A DNA stretch of 64,000 nt, taken from NCBI RefSeq assembly GCF_032586235.1, contig NZ_JAWHTD010000016.1, forward strand, positions 1 through 64,000. Direction: 5' to 3'. Positions within the stretch are counted from its first letter, which is position 1. The number at the start of each line of letters is the position of its first letter. The DNA is from Aestuariicoccus sp032586235. Lineage in GTDB: Bacteria; Pseudomonadota; Alphaproteobacteria; Rhodobacterales; Rhodobacteraceae. The translations under genes and the position numbers were made by a program. This document shows, one piece after another, positions 44,249 to 53,338 of this stretch. A model generated the notes under the pieces. The model was not told the DNA's origin. It did not search any database and saw only the letters and a program-made list of their open reading frames with translations.

Positions 44249-45708
44249 TCGTATTGCTCCCGGTAGCGGCGGACGATCCATAGGGCGAAGACATTGAGCC
44301 CCAGCGTGATGACAAAAAGGGTCATGCCAAGCGCGAAGGCCACCAGCGCCTCGGGCGAGGCGAAATCGGCGTCGCCGGTCAGCTGGCTGACGATCTTGGC
44401 GGTGACGGTGGTCATGGCGTCGAACGGGTTGAGCGACAGCCGTGCGGCGGCCCCTGCCCCCAGCACCACGATCATCGTCTCACCGATGGCGCGGCTGGCG
44501 GCAAGCAGGATCGCCCCGACAATGCCCGGCAGGGCGGCGGGCAGCACCACCTGGCGGATCGTCTCGGACTTCGTCGCGCCCAGCCCGTAGGAGCCATCGC
44601 GCATGGCCTGCGGCACCGCGTTGATGATGTCGTCCGAAAGCGAGCTGACGAAGGGGATCAGCATGACACCCATGACCAGCCCGGCGGTCATCACTGCCGT
44701 CCCCGCCTGCATCCAGCCCAGCCCGTCATCGCCGAAAACCCGCATCAGCAGCGGCCCCACCGTCAGCAGCGCGAAAAGGCCGTAGACGATGGTCGGGATG
44801 CCGGCCAGCACCTCGAGCAGCGGCTTGACGATCGCGCGGGTCCGGGCTCCGGCGTATTCCGACAGATACACCGCCGAGAAGAGCCCCACCGGGACCGCCA
44901 CCAGAAGGGCGATCACCGAGATGTAAAGCGTGCCCCACAAGAGCGGCCAGATCCCAAGCTCGGACCCGCCGCCGAAGGATGGCGACCAGGTGAGTGAACC
45001 GAAGAAGTCCGAGGCCGGGTAGATGCGGAAGAACTCGATCGTGTTGAAGATAAGCGACAGCACGATGCCCAGCGTCGTGGCGATGGCCAGCATCGCCGCG
45101 GCGATCAGCAGCGCGCGGATGCCCTCCTCGACGACGTTGCGGGCGCGGTACTCGGGCGTGGAATTCGACAGGCCCAGGGCCAGACCGCCCAAGGCGGCCA
45201 GCAGTACCACCGCCGTCATCGCGAAACCGCCGATGCGGTTCAGGCTGCGGTACTCCTGCGCGGCGCGCAAGATTTGGGCCGTCACATCGCTGCCGAGAGC
45301 GACCCCGGCCTCTGCCAGGCGGGCGCGCACATCGGTGAATTCCACACGCAGGGTCGCGGCCTCTTCGGACGTCATGATGCCCTGCGCCACGACCGCATCC
45401 AGCCCGTCGGCCACCCGGCGCACGTCGGACATCACCAGCCCGATGGTGGTGTCCTCGGACACCGCCGTGGCGGGCAGATCGGCGGTCACCAGCTGGTTCA
45501 CCGCCAGCGGCTGCACCAGCAGCCAGCCCGCCAGCACGCCGAACGCCGGCACCAGCACCTTCAGCGCCACGTTCCAGCCGTAGTAGGCGGGCAGCGAATG
45601 CAGGCGGCGGCGATTGCCGCCCGCCTTGCCAAGCGCACGCCCCCGTCCGAAAACGAAGCCCGCCGCGGCGACCGCAAGCACGATCAGGATCAGCCAGAAC
45701 ACCGGCAT
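44245..45708 (-). CDS. pstC: phosphate ABC transporter permease PstC
   Basis: ATG 45708 gives 487 aa; an upstream TTG would add four residues. As in PstA the N-terminal part is extended (two helices and a soluble stretch to about residue 150), followed by the binding-protein-dependent permease core with GSYGLGATKSETIRQVVLPAAL as the cytoplasmic ATPase-contact loop (in parts). It is overlapped by pstA at the 3' end. Confidence 0.95.
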   Translation of the reverse strand: MPVFWLILIVLAVAAAGFVFGRGRALGKAGGNRRRLHSLPAYYGWNVALKVLVPAFGVLAGWLLVQPLAVNQLVTADLPATAVSEDTTIGLVMSDVRRVADGLDAVVAQGIMTSEEAATLRVEFTDVRARLAEAGVALGSDVTAQILRAAQEYRSLNRIGGFAMTAVVLLAALGGLALGLSNSTPEYRARNVVEEGIRALLIAAAMLAIATTLGIVLSLIFNTIEFFRIYPASDFFGSLTWSPSFGGGSELGIWPLLWGTLYISVIALLVAVPVGLFSAVYLSEYAGARTRAIVKPLLEVLAGIPTIVYGLFALLTVGPLLMRVFGDDGLGWMQAGTAVMTAGLVMGVMLIPFVSSLSDDIINAVPQAMRDGSYGLGATKSETIRQVVLPAALPGIVGAILLAASRAIGETMIVVLGAGAAARLSLNPFDAMTTVTAKIVSQLTGDADFASPEALVAFALGMTLFVITLGLNVFALWIVRRYREQYE

Positions 45709-45746
45709 CGAAGCCCCCAAGCTTGTCTAAATGACCTAAAAGGAAA

Positions 45747-45771
45747 CGGGGCGGCGCAATATGCCGCCCCG
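45747..45771 (-). terminator. attenuating hairpin between pstS and pstC
   Basis: CGGGGCGGC/GCCGCCCCG stem with a 7-nt loop, followed on the minus strand by GTTTCCTTTTAGG. It probably lets more pstS than pstCAB message accumulate, a common arrangement for binding-protein genes. Confidence 0.6.
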
Positions 45772-45790
45772 GTACCGACGGTGATCCGTC

Positions 45791-46831
45791 TTACATGTTC
45801 GAGCCCATCACCTGCTCGTCCGCGACCATGGCCTGCGTGTCGCCCAGTTCGGGATCGGACACAAGGCCGTATTCCGCCAGCGGGCCGTCGGGGCCGGCGA
45901 TCTCGTCGGCGACGAAGAACTCGGCAAATTCCTTGAGGCCGGGGATCACGCCGATATGCGCCTTCTTGATGTAGAAGAACAGCGGACGCGACACCGGGTA
46001 TTCACCGGTCGAGATGGTCTCGGTCGAGGGCGCGATGCCGCTCATGGTGGCGACCTTCAGCTTGTCGGTGTTGTTCTCGTAGAACGCCAGGCCAAAGACG
46101 CCGACACCGTTCTGGTTGCTGTCGATGCGCGCCAGGGTTTCGGTGTAGTCGCCGTCGATGTCGACCGACTTGCCGTCGGTGCGGACCGCGATGCAGGCGT
46201 CCTCGGCGTCGTCCTCGGACATGCCAGCGGTGATCATGGCGTCATGCGCGCCGGTGACTTCACAGCCCGTGGCCAGGACCTTTTCCTCGAACACTTCGCG
46301 GGTGCCGTGCTTGGTGCCCGGGATGAAGGCGGCGATTTCGACGTCCGGCAGATCGGCGTTGAATTCGGCCCAGGTGTTGTAGGGGTTGTCGACCAGCGCG
46401 CCGTCGACGACGACCTTGGGCGCCAGGGCGTTGTACCAGTCGGCAGGCTCGAACGCGGTGAAGGCCGGGCCGTCGATCTGGCTGGCGAAGACGATGCCGT
46501 CATAGCCGATGCGAACCTCGATGATGTCGGTCACGCCGTTGTCGGCGCAGGCCTTGACCTCTTTCTCGCGGATGGCGCGCGAGGCGTTGGCGATGTCGAT
46601 GGTGTTCTCGCCCACGCCTTCGCAGAACCGCTTGAGCCCGGCTGAGGAGCCGCCCGATTCAACGACCGGCGTCGGGAAGTCGAAGTTTTCGCCAAAGGCT
46701 TCGGCGACGATCGAGGCATAGGGCAGCACGGTCGACGAACCGGCGACCTGAACGTTGTCACGGGCGGCGGCGGCGGTTGCGGAAACGGCAGCGATCGCCA
46801 GAGCGGAAGTGGCGAGTTTTACAGAGGTCAT
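45791..46831 (-). CDS. pstS: phosphate-binding periplasmic protein PstS
   Basis: ATG 46831 gives 346 aa with a signal peptide (MTSVKLATSALAIAAVSA, cut after AAA near residue 23); the 29 codons ahead overlap the Pho boxes and are rejected. Motifs are VAGSSTVLPYASIVAEAFG, VESGGSSAGLKRFCEG and IDIANASRAIREKE, the phosphate-contacting loops. First gene of the pst operon. Confidence 0.97.
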   Translation of the reverse strand: MTSVKLATSALAIAAVSATAAAARDNVQVAGSSTVLPYASIVAEAFGENFDFPTPVVESGGSSAGLKRFCEGVGENTIDIANASRAIREKEVKACADNGVTDIIEVRIGYDGIVFASQIDGPAFTAFEPADWYNALAPKVVVDGALVDNPYNTWAEFNADLPDVEIAAFIPGTKHGTREVFEEKVLATGCEVTGAHDAMITAGMSEDDAEDACIAVRTDGKSVDIDGDYTETLARIDSNQNGVGVFGLAFYENNTDKLKVATMSGIAPSTETISTGEYPVSRPLFFYIKKAHIGVIPGLKEFAEFFVADEIAGPDGPLAEYGLVSDPELGDTQAMVADEQVMGSNM

Positions 46832-46907
46832 GGAATGCTCCTGATAGGTCTGTTCCTGATCATCCCCACGATGATCTCGACGCCGTGCTAAGGGCTGTCG
46901 GCTATGG

Positions 46908-46940
46908 TTTTGTGACACTTGTGTAACGGTTTCATGACAG
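46908..46940 (-). promoter_or_regulatory. three tandem 11-bp Pho-box half sites
   Basis: Read on the minus strand: CTGTCATGAAA, CCGTTACACAA, GTGTCACAAAA, three consecutive 11-mers in phase. PhoB binds TGTCA-like direct repeats with 11-bp spacing. The first and third units fit well, the middle one weakly. They end 77 bp upstream of the pstS start. Confidence 0.85.
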
Positions 46941-47120
46941 CGCCCGTGGCCCTGCGAGGACTTGCTTTGATGTCGGTTAAGTCACCGAAATTATGAGGGA
47001 AAATCTCTGTGCCATTCAGGCGGATTTTTTCCCGCGTCCGCCGCGCGGCATACCGAGAGCGCTGGAAATGACGCCGAATCCCGGGAACCACTCGGACCGA
47101 GTCGCGATTCCCCCGCCGCG

Positions 47121-48164
47121 TCAGGCGATCTCGGCGGGCAGCAGGACAGTGAAGGTGGTGCCCCGGCCCGGCGCGCTCTCGATCCGCAGCCGCCCGCGGT
47201 GGCGGTTGACGATATGCTTGACGATGGCCAGCCCCAGCCCCGTGCCCCCCATCTCGCGCGAGCGGTGGGAATCGACGCGGTAGAACCGTTCGGTCAGGCG
47301 CGGGATGTGGTGCTGCGCGATCCCCGGACCGGTGTCGCGCACCGACAGCGACACGCCGTTCTGGCGCAGCCGGGGCCGGTACTCGGGGCCCCCGAGCGTG
47401 ACGGTCACCCGCGCCCCCTGCCCCGAATACTTGATCGCGTTTTCGAGAAGGTTGGTGATCACCTGCCGCAGTTGGTCGCTGTCGCCGGGGATCGCCGGGA
47501 AACCCTCCGTCGCGCCCTCGATCAGCAATGTCACCCCGGCGTCCTGCGCCAGCGGCGTCAGGCGGCCGATCTCTTCGGCCGCCAGCGCGGGCAGGTCCAC
47601 GCGACCGGTCGGGCGCAACCGCTCGTCGGCCTCGACACGGCTGAGCGACAACAGATCGCCCACAAGCCGGTTCATCCGCCCCGCCTCGTTCTGCATGATC
47701 CCCAGAAACCGGTCGCGGGCCGCCGCGTCGTCGCGGGCCGGGCCGCGCAGGGTTTCGATGAAACCCATGAGCGCGGTCAATGGCGTCCGCAGCTCGTGGC
47801 TCACGTTGGCCACGAAGTCGCGCCGCATCTGCCCGGCCTGTTCCAGGTGGGTGATGTCCTCGAAGGTGACCAGAACGCCCGGCCCGCTGTCCAGTTCGAC
47901 CCTGCGGCAGGAGACGCGAAAGGTGGTGTCCTGACGGCCGTCGTTGGTCAGAAAGCTGGTCAGGCGCGGTTTCCCGTCGCGGAGCGTGGCCTCGATACTG
48001 TCCAGAAGCGTGGGCTGGCGCAGGGCGGTAATGAAATGCCGCTGCACGATGCCACGCCCCAAGAGGCGTTCGGCATCGGTATTGGCGGCGGCGATCCGTT
48101 CATCCGCCCGGATCAGCACCGCCGGCATGGGGATGGCGGCGACGAAACTGTCGATCAGGCTCAT
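47121..48164 (-). CDS. phoR: soluble PhoR-like sensor histidine kinase
   Basis: ATG 48164 gives 347 aa, since the much longer open frame upstream is a shadow of the next gene. It starts straight in a PAS domain (residues 5-105) and has no transmembrane helix, unlike E. coli PhoR, so sensing must go through Pst/PhoU at the membrane. His123 (VSHELRTPLTALMGF) is the phospho-acceptor; ATPase boxes are LLENAIKYS, DTGPGI and GGTGLGLAIV. The ATG overlaps the stop of the trans-sulfuration gene by 4 bp. It is 289 bp ahead of pstS. Confidence 0.94.
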   Translation of the reverse strand: MSLIDSFVAAIPMPAVLIRADERIAAANTDAERLLGRGIVQRHFITALRQPTLLDSIEATLRDGKPRLTSFLTNDGRQDTTFRVSCRRVELDSGPGVLVTFEDITHLEQAGQMRRDFVANVSHELRTPLTALMGFIETLRGPARDDAAARDRFLGIMQNEAGRMNRLVGDLLSLSRVEADERLRPTGRVDLPALAAEEIGRLTPLAQDAGVTLLIEGATEGFPAIPGDSDQLRQVITNLLENAIKYSGQGARVTVTLGGPEYRPRLRQNGVSLSVRDTGPGIAQHHIPRLTERFYRVDSHRSREMGGTGLGLAIVKHIVNRHRGRLRIESAPGRGTTFTVLLPAEIA

Positions 48165-49348
48165 CCGCCGGGCACGGCATTGGCCGCGTTCAGCCCGTCG
48201 CGGAAGGTGGCCTGCAACGCCTCGGGCGGCTCCAGCCCGACCGAGACGCGGAAGAACCCCTCGGACACGCCGATGGCCGCGCGCCCCTCGGGCGTCAATG
48301 CGCGGTGCGAGGAACTGGCGGGATGCGACAGGGTCGTGCCCACGTCGCCCAGCGTCGGCGCAAAAGCCACGCCCGTCGCCGCCCCGGCAAAGGCATTGGC
48401 GGCAGCGCGCCCGCCTTTCAGCTCGAAGCTGACCATGTTGCAGCCATGCCCGCGCAGCACCGATTGCGCCCGCGCCGCATCGGGATGGTCGGGCCGCGTG
48501 GGATAGAGCACACGGGCCACGCCGGGCTGATCCGCCAGCCAGCTGGCCAGCGCCTTGGCGTTGGTCTCGGCCTTTTCGAAGCGCAGATCGAAGGTCATCA
48601 TCCCACGCTCGCCCAACCAGCAATCGAAGGGGCTGGGGGTGAGGCCCGTGGTCACCGCAAAGACCCGCATCTGCTGGGCGATCTGCGCATCGCTTGCAGC
48701 GACCCAGCCCAGCGTCACGTCGGAATGCCCGGCCATAAGCTTGGTCACCGAATGGATGACGATATCCGCCCCCCGCTCGAACGGCTTGATCGCGGCGGGG
48801 GTGGTAAAGGTGTTGTCCACCGCCAGCAGAACGCCGCGCGCCTTGCAGAGCGCCGCGATCCCGTCCAGATCGGCGATCCGCAGCGTCGGGTTCGAAACGA
48901 CCTCGATCAGCACCATCCGCGTCTCGGGCCGCAGGGCCGCGGCAAAGGCCTCGGCGTCGGTCGGATCGGCGAGGCTGGTGGCGATCCCCAGGCGCGGCAG
49001 ATCCTCGGTCATCATGCGCAGCGACCGGCCATAAAGCTGGTTGCCGCCCAGCACATGATCGCCCGCCTTGCACACACCCAGCAGCGCCGCCGTGACCGCC
49101 GCCATGCCCGAGGCGGTGACGATCCCGCCCTCGCAGCCTTCCAGCGCGTCGATCCTTTGGGCCAGCACGTCGGCATTGGGGTGACCCTCGCGAGCATAGG
49201 TGTAGCCCTGCGCGCGGCCCTCGTATTGCGCATCCAGCGCATCCGGCGTGTCGGAGGCATAGACCACCGAGGGCATCAGCGGTGTCACCACCGGGGTCGA
49301 GGCGCTGGGCGGCAGGCCGCCGGGGCGCTGGATGGTTTTCTTCATCAT
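48161..49348 (-). CDS. trans-sulfuration family PLP enzyme (cystathionine gamma-synthase/beta-lyase type)
   Basis: The 395-aa protein belongs to the Cys/Met metabolism fold type I family: QGYTYAREGHPN, the GG-containing TASGMAAVTAALL, DNTFTTPAAIKPF and the PLP Lys203 in HSVTKLMAGHSDVTLG. Whether it is a cystathionine synthase, lyase or O-acylhomoserine sulfhydrylase cannot be decided from motifs. Its 3' end overlaps phoR, so its translation feeds into a phosphate sensor, an odd partnership. Confidence 0.87.
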   Translation of the reverse strand: MMKKTIQRPGGLPPSASTPVVTPLMPSVVYASDTPDALDAQYEGRAQGYTYAREGHPNADVLAQRIDALEGCEGGIVTASGMAAVTAALLGVCKAGDHVLGGNQLYGRSLRMMTEDLPRLGIATSLADPTDAEAFAAALRPETRMVLIEVVSNPTLRIADLDGIAALCKARGVLLAVDNTFTTPAAIKPFERGADIVIHSVTKLMAGHSDVTLGWVAASDAQIAQQMRVFAVTTGLTPSPFDCWLGERGMMTFDLRFEKAETNAKALASWLADQPGVARVLYPTRPDHPDAARAQSVLRGHGCNMVSFELKGGRAAANAFAGAATGVAFAPTLGDVGTTLSHPASSSHRALTPEGRAAIGVSEGFFRVSVGLEPPEALQATFRDGLNAANAVPGG

Positions 49349-49372
49349 GTCCTTGTTCCCTGCTCTCGCGTG

Positions 49373-49894
49373 CTATAGCGCCCGCAGACCCTTGGCGAAG
49401 CGCGCGGCGTTTTCCTGGTAATGCAGCGCCGACAGCTCCAGCCCCCGGATCGCCTTGGCGTCGAGCATGCGGACAACCTTGCCCGGTACCCCCATCACCA
49501 GAGCGCCGTCGGGGATCTCTTTCCCTTCGGTGATCAGCGCGCCTGCGCCGATCAGGCAGTTGTTCCCGATCCTGGCGCCGTTCAGCACCGTCGCGCCCAT
49601 GCCGATCAGTGAATTGTCGCCGATGGTGCAGCCGTGCAGCATGACCTTATGGCCAATGGTGCAGCCCCGCCCGATCACCAGCGGAAAGCCCGCGTCGGTG
49701 TGGCAGACCACGTTTTCCTGCACATTGCTGCCCGCGCCCACGCGGATCTCTTCGTTATCGCCCCGCAGGGTGCAGCCGAACCAGACCGAGCCTTTGGCCT
49801 CGACCACCACATTGCCGATCATGTTCGCGTCGGGCGCGATCCAGGCGTCCTCGGCGATCTTGGGGGCCACGTCGTCCAGGGCATAAAGCGTCAT
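49373..49894 (-). CDS. gamma carbonic anhydrase family protein
   Basis: A 173-aa left-handed beta helix with hexapeptide repeats (IGNVVVEAK, IGRGCTIGHKVMLHGCTIGD, IGMGATVLNGARIGNN). The three candidate zinc His residues are in VCHTDAG, GHKVM and MLHGC, so metal binding is retained. Family members include active CamH-type anhydrases and inactive YrdA/CaiE-like forms. The ATG overlaps the gmk stop by 4 bp. Confidence 0.92.
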   Translation of the reverse strand: MTLYALDDVAPKIAEDAWIAPDANMIGNVVVEAKGSVWFGCTLRGDNEEIRVGAGSNVQENVVCHTDAGFPLVIGRGCTIGHKVMLHGCTIGDNSLIGMGATVLNGARIGNNCLIGAGALITEGKEIPDGALVMGVPGKVVRMLDAKAIRGLELSALHYQENAARFAKGLRAL

Positions 49895-50532
49895 GTCAGA
49901 TCCTCGAATTCGTTCTGCAGTTTGCGCACATGGTCGACCAGCGCGGGCTGCTGCGATCTGCGCAGGCGCGTGGCGGTGACGATGGTGCGCAGATCGTCGA
50001 AGGTGCGTTCCAGATCGTCATTGACCAGCACGTAATCGTAGCTGCCCCAGTGGCTGATCTCGTCCCAGCTTTTCTGCATCCGCTTGGCGATCACCTCGGG
50101 CGCGTCCTGGCCCCGGCTGACGAGCCGGCGGCGCAGCTCGATGATCGAGGGCGGCAGGATGAAGACCGACAGCGTGTGCGGCCCCAGCGCCGAGTTGACG
50201 ATCTGCTGCGCGCCCTGCCAGTCGATGTCGAAGACCACGTCGCAGCCCGCGCCGATGGCCTCTTCGACCGGGCCGCGGGGCGAGCCGTAGAAATGGCCGA
50301 AGACATGGGCGTGTTCCAGCATCCCGTCCCTGGCCACCTCCTGTTTGAAGCGGTCCTCGGGCATGAAATGATAATCCTGCCCGTCCACCTCGCCGGGGCG
50401 CGGCGCGCGGGTGGTGGCCGAGACCGAAAATTTCAGCGTAGGGTCCCACTCCAGCAGCCGCTTCGACAGGGTCGATTTGCCCGCGCCCGAGGGCGAGGAC
50501 AGGATGATCAGAAGGCCGCGCCGGGCTGTCAT
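49891..50532 (-). CDS. gmk: guanylate kinase
   Basis: Phosphorylates GMP to GDP. 213 aa with P-loop SSPSGAGKST at 12-21, GMP-binding SATTRAPRPGEVDGQDYHF and DIDWQGAQQI. It follows yicC after 3 bp, the conserved yicC-gmk pair. Confidence 0.97.
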   Translation of the reverse strand: MTARRGLLIILSSPSGAGKSTLSKRLLEWDPTLKFSVSATTRAPRPGEVDGQDYHFMPEDRFKQEVARDGMLEHAHVFGHFYGSPRGPVEEAIGAGCDVVFDIDWQGAQQIVNSALGPHTLSVFILPPSIIELRRRLVSRGQDAPEVIAKRMQKSWDEISHWGSYDYVLVNDDLERTFDDLRTIVTATRLRRSQQPALVDHVRKLQNEFEDLT

Positions 50533-50535
50533 CGT

Positions 50536-51426
50536 TCACTCCACATTCTGGACCTGCTCGCGCATCTGGTCGATCACGGTCTTGAGCGTCAGCCCGATCT
50601 GCGTCAGCACCGCCGATCCCGCCTTGGAACAGAGCGTGTTGGCCTCGCGGTTGAATTCCTGCATCAGGAAATCGAGCTTGCGGCCCACCGGGCCTTTCTG
50701 ATCCAGCAGATCGCGGGCGGCGGCAATATGGGCGCGCAGGCGGTCCAGCTCTTCGGTGACGTCGGCCTTGACCGCGATCAGCGCCAGTTCCTGCGCGATG
50801 CGCTGGGGGTCGGCATCGGCGGCGTTGTCCATTACGCGGGCCATGGCGGCGGCCAGCTTTTCGGCCTGTTCGTCGCGCCGCTGCTCGACGGCCTCCGCCG
50901 CCTCGGCGACCAGCTGTTCGATTTGGTCGACCTGTCCGGTCAGAAGCGCCTGCAGCGCAGCACCTTCGCTTTTGCGCATGGCCACGAAGGCCGTCAGCAG
51001 GGTCTGAAAGTCGGCCAGCAGCGCCTCCGTAAGCGCCTCGGTGTCGGTTTCGGCCGCGCCCGCATCCATCACCCCGCGCAGCCCCGCGATCTGCGCCGCC
51101 GTCGACGGTGCAAGCGACAGGCCCGCGTTCATCGCGTCGGTCTCGATCCGCGCCATGGCGCTGAGCACCTGCGCCAGCTGCGCCTCGTTGAGCGATAGCG
51201 CGCCCTCTTCGTCATTGCCCTGCACCCGCAGCGTCAGTTGCACGTTGCCGCGCGCCAGCGCCTTTTGCGCCACGGACTTCAGCCGGGGCTCCAGCCCGCC
51301 GATCCAGTCGGGTACGCGAAAGCGCAGCTCTAGCCCCTTGCCGTTGACGCCGCGCATGTCCCAGCTCCACCGGTGCAGGCCAAATTCGCCCTGCCCCGAA
51401 GCATAGCCGGTCATAGACTGCCGCAT
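50536..51426 (-). CDS. YicC family endoribonuclease-like protein
   Basis: The 296-aa product begins MRQSMTGYASGQGEF, as YicC proteins do, and ends with GRKLDFLMQEFNREANTLCSK, the conserved C-terminal block. YicC of E. coli acts as an RNase on small RNAs; that activity is inferred here. Pairs with gmk. Divergent from the PAS-domain gene, over a spacer of 239 bp rich in TTAAC sites. Confidence 0.93.
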   Translation of the reverse strand: MRQSMTGYASGQGEFGLHRWSWDMRGVNGKGLELRFRVPDWIGGLEPRLKSVAQKALARGNVQLTLRVQGNDEEGALSLNEAQLAQVLSAMARIETDAMNAGLSLAPSTAAQIAGLRGVMDAGAAETDTEALTEALLADFQTLLTAFVAMRKSEGAALQALLTGQVDQIEQLVAEAAEAVEQRRDEQAEKLAAAMARVMDNAADADPQRIAQELALIAVKADVTEELDRLRAHIAAARDLLDQKGPVGRKLDFLMQEFNREANTLCSKAGSAVLTQIGLTLKTVIDQMREQVQNVE

Positions 51427-51522
51427 GCGCTGTCCTTTCGATTTGCCGATTGGGGTCCCTGTCGCATCGGGGGGTACAAAATGAATGACCCGGTGGCAAG
51501 CGCGCCGCGGATTTTAGGATGA

Positions 51523-51633
51523 TTAACGAATCCGGCAGTTATTAACCATTTAGTTACAATTGAGGCGAAAATGGGACCGAGTTGCGGTAGGTTAACGAGT
51601 GTGGGGCAAGTGATAATGGGGATCGCAGTTAAC
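51523..51633. promoter_or_regulatory. cluster of four TTAAC (CtrA-like) half-sites
   Basis: TTAAC occurs at 51523, 51542, 51592 and 51629, with a further GTTAC at 51552. TTAACCATTTAGTTAC (51542-51557) comes close to the TTAA-N7-TTAAC CtrA consensus. The region is between yicC and the PAS-domain gene and is much richer in A/T than its surroundings. Confidence 0.5.
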
Positions 51634-51665
51634 AGAAGCGATCTGCAGGGTTTGGGAGTGAAGAC

Positions 51666-52352
51666 ATGTTCCGAAGAGGTGAACATGGAGTGGTGTCCAT
51701 GAACGCGCGCGGGCTGGACCGCGCGATGGCGCCGTTGCGCCTGGTGGAAAGTTACTGGCTGGGTCTGCGCGAGGGATCCGACGTGCCTCTGCGCAGCGTC
51801 ATCGACCCGCGCGGCATGGAAGATGCGCTGGAGAACGCCTTTCTGGCCGAACGGCTGGGGCCGTCGCTGGCCAAGATCCGCGTGGCCGGCAGTCATCTGA
51901 ACGATCTGATGGGGATGGAGGTCGGGGGCATGCCGCTCAGCGCGCTTTTCACCCCCGCCGCCCGCAACCGGCTGTCCGAGGCGATCCCGCGTCTCTTCGG
52001 TGATCCCGCGATCTTGCGGATCACTTTGCGCGGCGAAGCCGGTTTCGGCAGGCCCGCGCTCGACGGCGCGCTGCTGCTGCTTCCTCTGAGATCCGACATG
52101 AACGATGTCACGCGCGCTTTGGGCTGTCTGGCGACGCATGGCGACATCGGCCGCACGCCCCGCCGGTTCGACATCACCGGTGTCGAGATCACACATGCTT
52201 TGGGTGATCTGGTGCCTGATGAGGCAGCGGAAGCTTTCCAAGACAGATCGAATGCGTCCCCCGGCCTTGCCGAGGACGCGGCCCCGTTCGCCCATGCTCC
52301 GGCAGAACCCGGAAAGCCGCATCTGCGGATCGTCGTGTCGAACGACGATTGA
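51666..52352 (+). CDS. PAS-domain protein (DUF1457/PAS_5 type)
   Basis: A 228-aa protein with one PAS-like domain at about residues 20-160 (LRLVESYWLGLREGSDVPLR in the start, then GSHLNDLMGMEVGGMPLSALF) of the alphaproteobacterial DUF1457 kind, and a disordered Pro/Ala-rich tail. No kinase or cyclase domain is attached, so it may be a small sensory adaptor. GGGAGTGAAGAC precedes the ATG. The TTAAC sites upstream suggest cell-cycle or motility control through CtrA. Confidence 0.82.
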   Translation: MFRRGEHGVVSMNARGLDRAMAPLRLVESYWLGLREGSDVPLRSVIDPRGMEDALENAFLAERLGPSLAKIRVAGSHLNDLMGMEVGGMPLSALFTPAARNRLSEAIPRLFGDPAILRITLRGEAGFGRPALDGALLLLPLRSDMNDVTRALGCLATHGDIGRTPRRFDITGVEITHALGDLVPDEAAEAFQDRSNASPGLAEDAAPFAHAPAEPGKPHLRIVVSNDD

Positions 52353-52373
52353 CGCAGCACCGCGCGACGAAAA

Positions 52374-52405
52374 AACCGCCGGGGCCTGGGGGGGCTCCGG
52401 CGGTT
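52374..52405. terminator. bidirectional terminator
   Basis: AACCGCCGG/CCGGCGGTT hairpin with extra GGCC/GGCT pairing, flanked by A and T runs, between the convergent PAS-domain and galU genes. Confidence 0.8.
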
Positions 52406-52429
52406 TCGTGTTCACAGGTTGTTCGGCCG

Positions 52430-53338
52430 TTACTCGGCTGCCAGCAGCGTCGGTTGGAACGCGTTCAGCACATCGCGGTATTCTTCTTGCCCCGCTGCAT
52501 AGGCGAGCGTCGCCTGCAGCATTCCCGGCTTCGACCCGCAATCATACCGCTGACCTGAAAAGCGGAAGCCGCCCAGCGTCACCCGCTCGAGCCCCTTGGC
52601 GATAGCGTCGGTCAGCTGAATCTCGCCGCCCGCGCCGGGCGGCAGCCCGCGCAGATCGTCGAAGATCGACGCGTCCAGCACGTAACGCCCCACGACCGCC
52701 TGACGCGACGGCGCATCCTCTGGCGCGGGTTTTTCGACCATGCCGTCAGCCATCAGAACCGGCCCGTTGCGCCCGGTGACAGAGAGGATGCCGTATTTCG
52801 ACACGTCCTCATCGGCAACTTCCATGGTCGCCACGAGGTGCGCGCGGTTCATAAAACTGTACGCCTCGATCATCTCGGCCAGCGCGCCGCGCCCGCCCAG
52901 GATCAGATCGTCTGGCAGTATGACGGCCACCGGCCCCGGCAGCGCGTCTTCGGCGGCGCAGAGCACCGCGTGGCCCAACCCCAGTGGTTCGGGCTGCATC
53001 ACAAAGCGCACGTCTTCCTGCGACGGGTCGATGGCGTGATCGTCCAACTCGGCGGCGAGCTTGTGTTTGCCGCGCTCACGAAGCGTGGCGCAGAGGTCTT
53101 CGTCGGCGCGGACATAGCGCTCGATCGCCCCTTTGTCGGGATGGCTGACGAAGATCATGCGCTCGACCCCCGCCGCGCGCGCCTCGTCGATGGCGAACTG
53201 GATCAGCGGGCGATCCAGGACCGGCAGCAGCTCTTTCGGAGTGGCCTTGGTGGCGGGCAGAAAGCGGGTGCCCATTCCTGCCACCGGGAAGATGGCGGTA
53301 CGGACTTGGGCGAAACCGGTATTGTCCGGATCGGGCAT
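52430..53338 (-). CDS. galU: UTP-glucose-1-phosphate uridylyltransferase
   Basis: Makes UDP-glucose from UTP and glucose 1-phosphate. ATG 53338 follows GAAGGAGTTTTCC and gives 302 aa. The nucleotidyltransferase signature GMGTRFLPATKATPKELLPV (residues about 22-41), LGLGHAVLCAA and VVGRYVLDASIF are intact. It is divergent from the glucosylglycerol operon; it could feed glucosyl donors to it, although many GgpS enzymes prefer ADP-glucose. Confidence 0.96.
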   Translation of the reverse strand: MPDPDNTGFAQVRTAIFPVAGMGTRFLPATKATPKELLPVLDRPLIQFAIDEARAAGVERMIFVSHPDKGAIERYVRADEDLCATLRERGKHKLAAELDDHAIDPSQEDVRFVMQPEPLGLGHAVLCAAEDALPGPVAVILPDDLILGGRGALAEMIEAYSFMNRAHLVATMEVADEDVSKYGILSVTGRNGPVLMADGMVEKPAPEDAPSRQAVVGRYVLDASIFDDLRGLPPGAGGEIQLTDAIAKGLERVTLGGFRFSGQRYDCGSKPGMLQATLAYAAGQEEYRDVLNAFQPTLLAAE

